DNA from: an uncultured Bacilli bacterium
Lineage (GTDB): Bacteria > Bacillota_I > Bacilli_A > RF39 > UBA660
Reading direction: 5' to 3'
Assembly: GCA_910587065.1 (NCBI GenBank)
Contig: CAJUMA010000015.1
Coordinates: forward strand, 1-35,690
Length of the DNA stretch: 35,690 nucleotides
In this document: piece after piece, positions 7,810-14,813 of the stretch
Numbering within the stretch: position 1 is the stretch's first letter
Layout: each line of letters begins with the position of its first letter
Position numbers and translations under genes: made by a program
Notes under the pieces: model-generated
Database searches by the model: none
Told to the model about the DNA's origin: nothing
What the model saw: the letters and a program-made list of their open reading frames with translations, nothing else

Positions 7810-8820
7810 ATGAAAAAAATAGAAACTAATACAGATGATAAAGATAAAGCCTTAGAACAAGTAATGGCAGAAATAGAAAAACAATTTGGTAAAGGTGCTA
7901 TAATGAAACTTGGAAGTGATTCGCATATTGAAATTGAGACGACACCATCAGGTTCATTAGCGTTAGATGTTGCTTTAGGAGTAGGTGGTTTTCCAAAGGG
8001 AAGAATAATAGAAGTATTTGGTCCAGAATCTTCGGGTAAAACGACGATTGCTCTTCAAGCCGTTGCAGAAGTACAAAAAAAAGGTGGAAGAGCAGCATTT
8101 ATAGATGCTGAACATGCACTTGATCCTGTTTATGCTAAAAATTTAGGTGTTAATATTGAAGAATTATTACTCTCACAGCCTGACACAGGAGAGCAAGCAT
8201 TAGAAATATGTGAAGCCTTAGTAAGGAGTAATGCTGTTTCAATAGTTGTTATTGACTCTGTAGCAGCACTAGTTCCACAAGCTGAAATTGAAGGTGAAAT
8301 GGGAGACTCACACGTTGGCTTACAAGCAAGACTTATGAGTCAAGCTTTAAGAAAATTGGGTGGTATTATTAATAAGACAAATACTACGGCTATTTTTATA
8401 AATCAACTTCGTGAAAAAGTTGGAATAATGTTTGGAAATCCCGAAACAACTCCAGGTGGAAGAGCATTAAAATTCTATGCTTCAGTAAGATTAGATGTTA
8501 GACGTGGTGAACAAATAAAGCTAGGTGACTCTGTTATTGGAAATAGAACCAACATTAAAGTTGTCAAAAATAAGGTTGCTCCACCATTTAAAACAGCTGT
8601 TGTTGATATTATGTATGGTGAAGGTGTGTCACATGAGGGTGAACTTATTGATATTGCAGCAGATTTAGGTATTATTGAAAAAAGCGGTGCTTGGTATGCC
8701 TATAATGGGGAAAAGATTGGTCAAGGAAAAGAAAATGCGAAGATTTTCCTAAAAAACAATCCCGATATTGCATCACAAGTTGAAAGTTTAATTAGAGAAC
8801 ATTATGACTTTAAAGATTAA
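7810..8820 (+). CDS. recA: Recombinase RecA
   Basis: RecA forms filaments on single-stranded DNA, drives strand exchange and triggers LexA self-cleavage. The 336 residues give the whole core: Walker A GPESSGKTT at residues 71-79, FIDAEHALDP, VVIDSVAALVP (Walker B), the DNA loop with MGDSHVGLQARLMSQALRK, FINQLREKVG and GGRALKFYAS. The C-terminus is short and less acidic than in long RecA proteins, which is common in low-GC Gram-positives. It has its own SOS-type promoter and terminator. The ribosome site AGGAGA fixes the start. Confidence 0.98.
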   Translation: MKKIETNTDDKDKALEQVMAEIEKQFGKGAIMKLGSDSHIEIETTPSGSLALDVALGVGGFPKGRIIEVFGPESSGKTTIALQAVAEVQKKGGRAAFIDAEHALDPVYAKNLGVNIEELLLSQPDTGEQALEICEALVRSNAVSIVVIDSVAALVPQAEIEGEMGDSHVGLQARLMSQALRKLGGIINKTNTTAIFINQLREKVGIMFGNPETTPGGRALKFYASVRLDVRRGEQIKLGDSVIGNRTNIKVVKNKVAPPFKTAVVDIMYGEGVSHEGELIDIAADLGIIEKSGAWYAYNGEKIGQGKENAKIFLKNNPDIASQVESLIREHYDFKD

Positions 8821-8840
8821 TTTTATGATTAATCTTTTTT
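8812..8840 (+). terminator. recA terminator
   Basis: AAAGATTAA (8812-8820, ending in the stop codon) pairs perfectly with TTAATCTTT (8829-8837), followed by more T. Confidence 0.85.
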
Positions 8841-8841
8841 C

Positions 8842-8869
8842 TTGATAGTAAGAATTAAAGTAGTATAAT
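8842..8869 (+). promoter_or_regulatory. Promoter of the gene at 8914
   Basis: TTGATA (8842-8847), a 16-base spacer and TATAAT (8864-8869). Confidence 0.6.
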
Positions 8870-8913
8870 ACGGGAAAGAACATTTATTTGAGGGAGAAAT
8901 ATGTTTAAGATCT

Positions 8914-9471
8914 ATGTATATAAATTATTTGGCACAGGCTATGCGGATGTATTCTAGAATAATTACTATCCCTCCTGCTTTTTATGAAAATATTAATGTT
9001 TATGAGAAAGGTGGGTATCACCAAGCGTGCCTTATTACTTTGGGAGATAAAAGGTATATTATTGATATTACTTATAGTCAGTTTCTTTTAATGAGAGAAA
9101 ATAATTTTAATCGAATAGGAATTCCTTTACTTGGGGGATGTAATGTTGGAGCTTATATGACTTTAACTAAAGAAAGACGGGATTTCGCTGAGAATTTAAT
9201 GAAAAATGGTTGCTTTTTAGCAACTGAGGAAAATTTAAAATTATACTTTGATGGATTTGCTCTTTCCTATCGTAATGGTCTTTATTATGAAAACTTTGGA
9301 AAAATTGATTATACAACAAAGTATGAAGCTTCGGATTATCTAAATTTTATAAATCAAATTGATAGCCAAGTTAATCATGAATCGTTTCATTTTCTTGGAA
9401 GACAAAAAAGATTGTTGAAAAATCCATATTTAAATTTTGCAAATAAAAAAAATGATGAGAATACAAGATGA
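8914..9471 (+). CDS. Conserved-looking hypothetical, possibly transglutaminase-like; 5' end may be frameshifted
   Basis: The reading frame gives 185 residues. YHQACLITLGDKRYIIDITY, about residues 34-53, resembles the His and Asp strands of transglutaminase-like domains (H...V...G..Y.iDpT), but no matching Cys is seen upstream, so the call is weak. The rest includes GIPLLGGCNVGAYM and DGFALSYRNGLYYE and ends in a basic tail. The good ribosome site AGGGAG (8891-8896) serves ATG 8901, not 8914. The 8901 frame reads 18 codons (MFKIYVYKLFGTGYADVF) and stops inside this gene, so a one-base shift may have separated the real N-terminus. It lies alone between recA and rny with its own promoter. Confidence 0.55.
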   Translation: MYINYLAQAMRMYSRIITIPPAFYENINVYEKGGYHQACLITLGDKRYIIDITYSQFLLMRENNFNRIGIPLLGGCNVGAYMTLTKERRDFAENLMKNGCFLATEENLKLYFDGFALSYRNGLYYENFGKIDYTTKYEASDYLNFINQIDSQVNHESFHFLGRQKRLLKNPYLNFANKKNDENTR

Positions 9472-9493
9472 CTTAAATGATTTTCTCTTTTTC

Positions 9494-9522
9494 TTGTAAA
9501 AATTCTTATTTTAAACTATAAT
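9494..9522 (+). promoter_or_regulatory. Promoter of rny
   Basis: TTGTAA (9494-9499), a 17-base spacer and TATAAT (9517-9522). The leader then has a small hairpin, AACTTC (9539-9544) with GAAGTT (9553-9558), ahead of the ribosome site. Confidence 0.65.
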
Positions 9523-9583
9523 TTAATTATAGATATATAACTTCAATTGTGTGAAGTTTTCTATAAATAGAAAAGAGGAGAAT

Positions 9584-11137
9584 ATGGAATTTAATACGAT
9601 GTCCATTATAGCTCTTCTCATTGGTCTTGTAATTGGTGCTGTTATTGTAGTTTTTGTAACTATATTATTTGGCGCTAGTGCTAGAAAAAAAGCTGATAAA
9701 TTATTGAAAGACGCAAGTCGTGAAGCAGAAAGGCATAAAAGAGATGCTTTAGCTGAGTTAAAAGAAGAAAGTTATAAGTTAAAACAAGAAACTGAAAAAG
9801 AAATAAAAGAGAAAAAGGCCGAGGTATTAGCTAGTGAAGAACGATTACTTTCTCGCGAACAATCTTTAGATAAACGAGAAGAAATGTTACAAAATCGTGA
9901 TTCAATGTTAGAACAAAAAGATAATAATTTAAGTGCTTTACAAAAACAAGTCCAAGAGAAGGAAAGTAAAATGGACGAACTTCTTAAAGAAGAATTAGAA
10001 AAATTAGAGACAATTGCTAAATTTTCAAAAGAAAAGGCTCATGATGAAATCATGAAGCGAGTAGAAAGTAATATGGAAGTTGAAATAGCTGAATATATCA
10101 AGGAAAAAGAAGCAGAAGCTAAGTTAGAAGTTGATGAAAAGGCTAAGAATCTACTTGTTAATTCAATGGAAAAATATTCCAATGATGTTACTAGTATTCA
10201 AACTGTTTCAACAATAAGTTTACCTAACGATGAAATGAAGGGTCGTTTAATTGGTCGTGAGGGTAGAAATATACGTACGTTAGAAGCTGTTACAGGAGTA
10301 GATTTAATTATTGATGATACACCTGAGGCTATAGTTATATCTTCATTTGATCCCTATAGAAGGGAGATAGCTAAACAGACTATAGAAACTTTAATTAAAG
10401 ATGGTCGTATACATCCAACAAGAATTGAAGAGTTGTACGATAAAGTAGTTAAAGACATGAATACAAGAGTAATGGAGATAGGTCGTGATGCTGTTTATCA
10501 ATTAGGGTTATCAAAAATAGATCCAGAATTGGTTCAAACAATTGGTAAACTTAATTTCCGAACTAGTTATGGCCAAAATGCTTTACAACATTCAATTGAG
10601 GTAGCTAACCTATGTGGAATAATGGCTGGTGAGTTAGGTGAAAATGTTTTACTTGCTAAACGTGCTGGCTTATTACATGATATTGGAAAAGCAATCGATT
10701 TTGAAGTTGAAGGAAGTCATGTTGATATTGGTGTAGATGTAGCTAAGAAGTTTCATGAGGATGAAGTTGTTATAAATTCAATCGCATCACATCATGGAGA
10801 TACAAATCAAACTAGCGTAATTTCTTGTTTAGTTCAAATAGCTGATACCCTAAGTGCTGCTAGACCAGGAGCAAGAAATGACTCTATGGAAAATTATGTA
10901 AAACGTTTAGAACAACTTGAAAGTATAGGTAATTCATTTAAGGGTGTTGATAAATCATATGCAATGCAAGCAGGACGCGAAATACGCGTTATTGTAAAAC
11001 CTGATGAAGTAGATGATTTAGAGAGCTTCAAAATTGCTCGTGAATTAAAAACAAAGATTGAAGATGAAATGCAATATCCTGGAACAATTAAAATTACAGT
11101 TGTTCGTGAAACAAGGGCTCAAGAAGAAGCAAAATAA
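9584..11137 (+). CDS. rny: Ribonuclease Y
   Basis: RNase Y is the membrane-bound endonuclease that starts mRNA decay and processing in many Gram-positives. The 517 residues show the full architecture. An N-terminal membrane helix (about 6-27) leads into a long, very charged coiled coil (about 30-200). A KH domain with LIGREGRNIRTLEAVTG and an HD domain follow. The metal-binding pair is His365-Asp366 in GLLHDIGKA, with HHGDTN further on and the C-terminal IKITVVRETRA. I start at ATG 9584 after AGAGGAG rather than at GTG 9551, whose frame runs through the ribosome site. The recA-rny order follows Bacillus. Confidence 0.96.
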   Translation: MEFNTMSIIALLIGLVIGAVIVVFVTILFGASARKKADKLLKDASREAERHKRDALAELKEESYKLKQETEKEIKEKKAEVLASEERLLSREQSLDKREEMLQNRDSMLEQKDNNLSALQKQVQEKESKMDELLKEELEKLETIAKFSKEKAHDEIMKRVESNMEVEIAEYIKEKEAEAKLEVDEKAKNLLVNSMEKYSNDVTSIQTVSTISLPNDEMKGRLIGREGRNIRTLEAVTGVDLIIDDTPEAIVISSFDPYRREIAKQTIETLIKDGRIHPTRIEELYDKVVKDMNTRVMEIGRDAVYQLGLSKIDPELVQTIGKLNFRTSYGQNALQHSIEVANLCGIMAGELGENVLLAKRAGLLHDIGKAIDFEVEGSHVDIGVDVAKKFHEDEVVINSIASHHGDTNQTSVISCLVQIADTLSAARPGARNDSMENYVKRLEQLESIGNSFKGVDKSYAMQAGREIRVIVKPDEVDDLESFKIARELKTKIEDEMQYPGTIKITVVRETRAQEEAK

Positions 11138-11147
11138 TGCTTCTTTT
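11125..11147 (+). terminator. rny terminator
   Basis: AGAAGC (11125-11130) pairs with GCTTCT (11139-11144) and continues into a T run of seven. Confidence 0.8.
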
Positions 11148-11151
11148 TTTA

Positions 11152-11180
11152 TTGTCTAACAATGTTCGACAAATTATTAT
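11152..11180 (+). promoter_or_regulatory. Promoter with overlapping 21-base operator-like dyad
   Basis: TTGTCT (11152-11157), 17 bases and TATTAT (11175-11180) form a plausible sigma-A promoter. The -35 lies within a dyad at 11152-11172: TTGTC-T-AACA, central A, TGTT-C-GACAA, pairing at 9 of 10 positions. That placement suits a repressor site. The inner AACA-A-TGTT resembles a LexA box with one base missing from the centre, so LexA control is not established. Confidence 0.5.
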
Positions 11181-11186
11181 AAAAAG

Positions 11187-11300
11187 GTCTATTAATAAGA
11201 TAGCAAACCGTGAGGACGGAAAAGATGTTTATTACCTTTCAAATACCTTGGGTGAAAAATTTGGGTGTTTTGGTTTTATTGCCGTAAAAAAGGTGATATA
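11187..11300 (+). ncRNA. Structured leader with alternative pairings around the ribosome site
   Basis: AAAGGT (11183-11188) can pair with ACCTTT (11234-11239), and AATAA with TTATT inside it; CCGT-GAGG-ACGG (11208-11219) makes a hairpin within that. The same ATTACCTTT (11231-11239) can instead pair with AAAGGTGAT at 11289-11297, the ribosome site of the peptide gene, using one G-U pair. ACGG could likewise pair with CCGT at 11282-11285. GCAAACC...GGACGGAAA looks a little like the first half of a c-di-GMP-I (GEMM) aptamer, but the second half does not match, so I do not call a riboswitch. Confidence 0.45.
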
Positions 11301-11399
11301 GTGGTCAACATCAAGGATTTAACCATTTTTGTATTAGTGATTTCTATTTTGGTACTTATATTTTTTAGTAACAAAAAACATCTTTATTCTTCTGAATAA
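11301..11399 (+). CDS. 32-residue single-span membrane peptide, type I toxin candidate
   Basis: A GTG start five bases after AAGGTGAT opens 32 codons. The peptide has a short head (MVNIKD), one hydrophobic helix of about 16 residues (LTIFVLVISILVLIFF), then a basic and polar tail (SNKKHLYSSE). A head, one span and a Lys-containing tail is the general plan of type I toxins such as BsrG and TxpA of Bacillus, though no family motif is recognised. A convergent small RNA ends inside its last codons. The promoter carries a dyad and the leader can hide the ribosome site. Toxicity is inferred, and a regulatory or stress peptide is possible. Confidence 0.5.
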   Translation: MVNIKDLTIFVLVISILVLIFFSNKKHLYSSE

Positions 11400-11404
11400 A
11401 GATG
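11373..11404 (-). terminator. Minus-strand terminator inside the peptide gene
   Basis: CATCTTTATTC (11379-11389) and GAATAAAGATG (11394-11404) make a perfect 11-bp stem with a TTCT loop. Six A at 11373-11378 give a T run only on the minus strand, so it terminates minus-strand transcription. The dGTPase-like gene already has its own terminator at 11515-11531, so this one implies another minus-strand transcript. Confidence 0.75.
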
Positions 11405-11470
11405 CCAAACAATTGTGGTAAGAATCATATCCAAGAGACAATCTGCTTCTCACTAATTAAAATATAACGC
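11373..11470 (-). ncRNA. Candidate antisense RNA, convergent with the membrane peptide gene
   Basis: On the minus strand two promoter options exist. One is TTGAAT (11490-11485), 18 bases, TATATT (11466-11461). The other is TTGCTA (11506-11501), 19 bases, TATAAT (11481-11476). The RNA would run about 80-100 nt, with a small hairpin (GAGA at 11451-11448 with TCTC at 11438-11435), and stop at the strong terminator at 11404-11373. Its 3' part is antisense to the peptide's last seven codons, and all of it to the peptide mRNA if that reads on to 11531. The layout recalls RatA/TxpA and SR4/BsrG, where the antitoxin RNA overlaps the toxin 3' end. Promoter and RNA are predictions. A 14-codon minus-strand ORF is also present. 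Confidence 0.45.
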
Positions 11471-11514
11471 AAAGAATTATATTTATTCAATTAATATATT
11501 TAGCAAAAATAAAA

Positions 11515-11531
11515 AATGCCTTTTTGGCATT
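11515..11531. terminator. Bidirectional terminator at the dGTPase 3' end
   Basis: AATGCC (11515-11520) and GGCATT (11526-11531) form the stem. On the minus strand it runs into TTTTTATTTTT after the dGTPase stop; on the plus strand into TATTTTATTTTA, where the peptide mRNA may end. Confidence 0.65.
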
Positions 11532-12651
11532 ATTTTATTTTACTAAATTCACTTATAAAATATTCATCGGTCATACCGGAGATATAGTCTATCACGATTC
11601 GAGCATTGCTGGTATTTTTTTTGTATTCATCATTCATATTGTCTAAATATATTTTGTAGATATTATTATCTGGGTCATTTATTTTATTTTCTAGTACTTT
11701 GAATAGGTAATCGAATAGTTTATTAAACATTTCTTCAATTTTTTTACGATCTTTATCAGTGTTAGCTTTATCATAAATATGCTCTTGATTAAAATGTTTT
11801 AGATCTTTAACAGCGTTATAAATATCTTTTGACATTGATATATAATCTTTACCAATAGAATTATTAATTATATCTTGCGTGATGGTTCCCACAATATCTT
11901 TATTTGTACTTCCCAGTATATTTTTAATTGACTCTGGAATTTCATCAAAACTAAATACACCAAGTCTAACAGCATCTTCAATGTCTCGACCCAAATAACC
12001 GATAATATCACTTATTCTTACAACACAGCCTTCTAAAGTCATAGGTACTAATTTTTTTATATAGGTAATATCTTTATAACAATTATTATAGTCAGTTAAG
12101 AAATCATCTTTTGTTTTCTTTCTTGGACGATATTTTTCTTGGACAAATTCGCCGTTGTGACAAAGAATGCCATCAAGTGTTTGTATGCATAAATTTTTTC
12201 CTTCACCGTTGTCTTCTAAATACATAAGTTCTCTAACTGATTGGACATTGTGCATAAAGTGTCCTTCATTATAACGCATCGATATAGCATCTAAATACCT
12301 TTCACCGACATGCCCAAAGGGAACGTGCCCAATATCGTGTCCTAAAGCAATTGCTTCAATTAAATCTTCGTTTAAATCAAGGGCACGTCCGATTGTTCTT
12401 GCAATTTTACTGACTAATTGAACATGAATTATTCTTTTAGAAATATGGTCATTTTGCTTATTGGAAAATACTTGGGTTTTATCTATATAACGTGTATAAG
12501 ATAAACTATAAATTATACGATCAATATCACGAAAATAGTTTGGTCTTATATCATTAGATAGATTACCAAATAATCTAATTGCATCTGTATCTTTGGTAGC
12601 GTATTTTGATAAGTTTTCTTCATTTTTTAACATATGTTTTTTAATATCCAT
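11530..12651 (-). CDS. dGTP triphosphohydrolase-like HD-domain protein
   Basis: The 373 residues fit the Dgt family, which splits dNTPs (classically dGTP) into nucleoside and triphosphate. The N-terminal arginine-rich region includes FRDIDRIIYSLSYTR, as in family members. The HD metal site is formed by His76 (RIIHVQLV), His105-Asp106 (ALGHDIGHVPFGHVGE) and a later Asp in VRISDIIGYLGRD. Dgt can shape nucleotide pools or defend against phage by dNTP depletion; here the setting looks chromosomal. The ribosome site is AGGTGAT with a short spacer to ATG 12651. Confidence 0.88.
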   Translation of the reverse strand: MDIKKHMLKNEENLSKYATKDTDAIRLFGNLSNDIRPNYFRDIDRIIYSLSYTRYIDKTQVFSNKQNDHISKRIIHVQLVSKIARTIGRALDLNEDLIEAIALGHDIGHVPFGHVGERYLDAISMRYNEGHFMHNVQSVRELMYLEDNGEGKNLCIQTLDGILCHNGEFVQEKYRPRKKTKDDFLTDYNNCYKDITYIKKLVPMTLEGCVVRISDIIGYLGRDIEDAVRLGVFSFDEIPESIKNILGSTNKDIVGTITQDIINNSIGKDYISMSKDIYNAVKDLKHFNQEHIYDKANTDKDRKKIEEMFNKLFDYLFKVLENKINDPDNNIYKIYLDNMNDEYKKNTSNARIVIDYISGMTDEYFISEFSKIK

Positions 12652-12667
12652 TTTATCACCTAAATAA

Positions 12668-12716
12668 ATTATATCATTAAAATTTTAAACCTGTATATAA
12701 ATATTAATGATATAAT
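12668..12716. promoter_or_regulatory. Symmetric divergent promoter region
   Basis: ATTATATCATTAA (12668-12680) and TTAATGATATAAT (12704-12716) are perfect 13-base inverted repeats. Each contains a TATAAT facing outward, one for the dGTPase gene (minus) and one for the CDF exporter (plus). The -35 regions would cross in the 23-base centre, so the promoters may compete, or a regulator may bind both arms. Confidence 0.6.
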
Positions 12717-12733
12717 GATTATGGAGGTGTTTT

Positions 12734-13621
12734 ATGAAAACAGAAAAAAATATATTGTTTGCATTTATATTAAATTTGTTTTTTTCTATATTTGAATTTT
12801 TTGGAGGATTTTTTACAGGAAGTGTTGCCATAATGAGTGATTCAATTCATGATATGGGCGATGCTTTATCTATTGGTGTTTCATATTTTCTTGAGAAAAA
12901 GAGTAAAAAAGAGCCTGATCAAGTATATACATTCGGTTATTTAAGATATTCCGTTTTAGGTGCTTTTATTACTACGATGATTTTAACTGTAGGTTCTATT
13001 TTAGTTATAATAAGTTCGGTTAGAAGAATTATAAACCCAGTTACAATCAATTATAATGGAATGATTATATTCGCTATTTTTGGATCTGTTATTAATTTTT
13101 TAGCTGCCTATTTAACAAGAGAAGGAGATTCTTTAAATCAACGAGCAGTCAATTTGCATATGTTTGAAGATGTATTAGGATGGATAGTTGTTTTAATTGG
13201 TTCAATTATTATGAAATTTACAGATATTTCTTTAATTGATGCTATAATGTCAATTGGTGTAGCTATATTTATTTTAATTAACTGTCTTCATAATATTAAA
13301 GAAGTTCTTGATTTGTTTTTAGAAAAAATACCAAATAATATAAGTGTTTTTGAACTTAAAGAACATATTCTTAATATAAAGGGAGTTAAGGGTGTTCATC
13401 ATATGCACATATGGAGTATGGATAATGCAAATATCTTTGCTACAATGCATATTATAACGGATGAAAAAGATATTAATAAATTAAAAAGGCAAGTTAAAGA
13501 AGAGATATTGGAGCATGGGATATCTCATGTTACCATTGAAATAGAGGATTCGAAAACAAAGTGTGAAGATGAGTCTTGTCATGTTGAATTTGTAAAAGAA
13601 GAACATACACATCATCATTAA
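12734..13621 (+). CDS. Cation diffusion facilitator, probably Zn/Cd exporter
   Basis: CDF proteins export divalent metal in exchange for protons at the cell membrane. The 295 residues contain six hydrophobic helices, then a soluble ferredoxin-like C-terminal domain from about residue 205. Metal site A is formed by HxxxD in helix 2 (His39, Asp43 in SDSIHDMGDAL) and HxxxD in helix 5 (His142, Asp146 in NLHMFEDVL). That ligand pattern is typical of zinc/cadmium members (CzcD, ZitB). The tail is His-rich and ends EEHTHHH. A symmetric divergent promoter precedes it and a strong terminator follows. Confidence 0.93.
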   Translation: MKTEKNILFAFILNLFFSIFEFFGGFFTGSVAIMSDSIHDMGDALSIGVSYFLEKKSKKEPDQVYTFGYLRYSVLGAFITTMILTVGSILVIISSVRRIINPVTINYNGMIIFAIFGSVINFLAAYLTREGDSLNQRAVNLHMFEDVLGWIVVLIGSIIMKFTDISLIDAIMSIGVAIFILINCLHNIKEVLDLFLEKIPNNISVFELKEHILNIKGVKGVHHMHIWSMDNANIFATMHIITDEKDINKLKRQVKEEILEHGISHVTIEIEDSKTKCEDESCHVEFVKEEHTHHH

Positions 13622-13648
13622 AAAAGAGGATTTTGAAGTCCTCTTTTT
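13621..13648. terminator. Bidirectional terminator between CDF and nucleotidase genes
   Basis: AAAAAGAGGA (13621-13630) and TCCTCTTTTT (13639-13648) form a perfect 10-bp stem with T tails in both directions. It serves the two convergent genes. Confidence 0.85.
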
Positions 13649-14201
13649 AGATGTGATTAAATAAATTCAAAATATCAATCCAAGAGTTTACTCTTGTGAA
13701 ACTTACATTATTTTCATTAAATACATTGTTAAATATAATTGGTTTTATACCATAGCTTTTTGCATTATTTAGATTATCAATTGAATCATCAATTAAAAAT
13801 TTAATATTGTTTTCCTTACAAAATTTTCCTTTGTTAGTAACACTTACCGTTAAGTTGTCAAAATAGATATTGTGTTTTTTTAAATAATCGTAAGTAATAC
13901 CATAAGGATCTTCATATTCTGTAGTGTTTCTTGCAGAAACTAATTCAATTATATAGCCCATTTCATGAAGTTTATCAATTACTTCTTTTGCTTGATATTT
14001 TACTTTAGCATAGGGCATTATTTTACTGAATGATTTAATTGTATAATCCTTAAAATTAGGATATTTTTTTTCTAAATCAAGATAAGATAGTTTGTTATTT
14101 ATAAATAGTTTTTGACTAGACTTTGTACAGTAAGCATAAGACGCTGTAATTATGTCGTATGAATCAGTTATCGTATCATCAATATCAATACCTATTTTCA
14201 T
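13647..14201 (-). CDS. HAD-family 5'-nucleotidase-like phosphatase
   Basis: The 184-residue protein begins MKIGIDIDDTITDS, with the HAD nucleophile and acid/base Asp pair in DIDDT (Asp6 and Asp8). Motif II is ELVSAR near residue 90, a conserved Lys follows, and motif III is FLIDDSIDN near residue 138. The size and the NT5C-like pattern suggest a 5'(3')-deoxyribonucleotidase or related phosphatase in the cytosol. I start at 14201 because GGTGAT is about six bases upstream; an ATG four codons earlier precedes that site. The N-terminal domain of the fusion protein at 19351 is of the same broad type. Confidence 0.8.
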   Translation of the reverse strand: MKIGIDIDDTITDSYDIITASYAYCTKSSQKLFINNKLSYLDLEKKYPNFKDYTIKSFSKIMPYAKVKYQAKEVIDKLHEMGYIIELVSARNTTEYEDPYGITYDYLKKHNIYFDNLTVSVTNKGKFCKENNIKFLIDDSIDNLNNAKSYGIKPIIFNNVFNENNVSFTRVNSWIDILNLFNHI

Positions 14202-14347
14202 AAATATCACCATAATTATTTTAGCATGCCTATTGTATAATTAGGAAAAAATAACAGATTAAGTGTTTAGAAAGTGTCAAAAGAATTAGTTTTATTAATT
14301 ATAAAAATACGTTATAATAAGGATATTAGATTTAAGGAAGTGAAGTA

Positions 14348-14785
14348 ATGAGTTATTCTAGTTTTAAAAATATTAAAGCGTCTTTTAAGTTTTCTCAAGC
14401 TTTTGATAAGAAAGACTTGCCTGCTTATGCAATTCAATATATAAAGAGTGAGACTGTTTTAGCTGTTTATAAAACAGAAAGAGATTTTGGTATTTTTACG
14501 GATAAAAAGCTTGTTTTATTTGATAATGGAAAGAATAGAAAGCAAATATATACTATTCCATATAAATCTATTTCGATGCTTTCTGTTTGTTTTTTAGATG
14601 ATTCAAGTGAACTTACTTTGTTTATTGATTCAGGCTGTTCAATTAATTTAATGTTTGTCGACATGTATCCAAAGGATAAATTAAGATTAAGAGTGTTGTA
14701 TAATTGTGTCGATAAGATTATTAGTGGCGAAAAACCTATTAAAGAAGATATGGAAAGTTTGATAAATAATAAAATTAATTTATAA
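14348..14785 (+). CDS. Bacterial PH-domain-like protein
   Basis: The 145 residues look like a bacterial pleckstrin-homology domain. An N-terminal helical stretch is followed by strands YIKSETVLAVYKTERDFGIF, TDKKLVLFDN, YTIPYKSISMLSV and LTLFIDSGCSINLMF, then a closing helix. No signal peptide or membrane segment is present, so it should be cytosolic. Function unknown; bacterial PH proteins often oligomerise or bind partners. A TATAAT at 14313-14318 and AAGGAAG precede it. Only 28 bases separate it from the J-domain-like gene, so the two probably form an operon. Confidence 0.6.
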   Translation: MSYSSFKNIKASFKFSQAFDKKDLPAYAIQYIKSETVLAVYKTERDFGIFTDKKLVLFDNGKNRKQIYTIPYKSISMLSVCFLDDSSELTLFIDSGCSINLMFVDMYPKDKLRLRVLYNCVDKIISGEKPIKEDMESLINNKINL

Positions 14786-14813
14786 TTAATTATTTAAAAG
14801 GGGAGATTTTGTA

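Noticed and set aside
9551..9583. An 11-residue extension of RNase Y from a GTG
   Set aside because: It runs through the ribosome site and lacks one of its own.
11152..11172. Calling the dyad a LexA box
   Set aside because: The half-sites are one base too close; only the right half matches the recA box.
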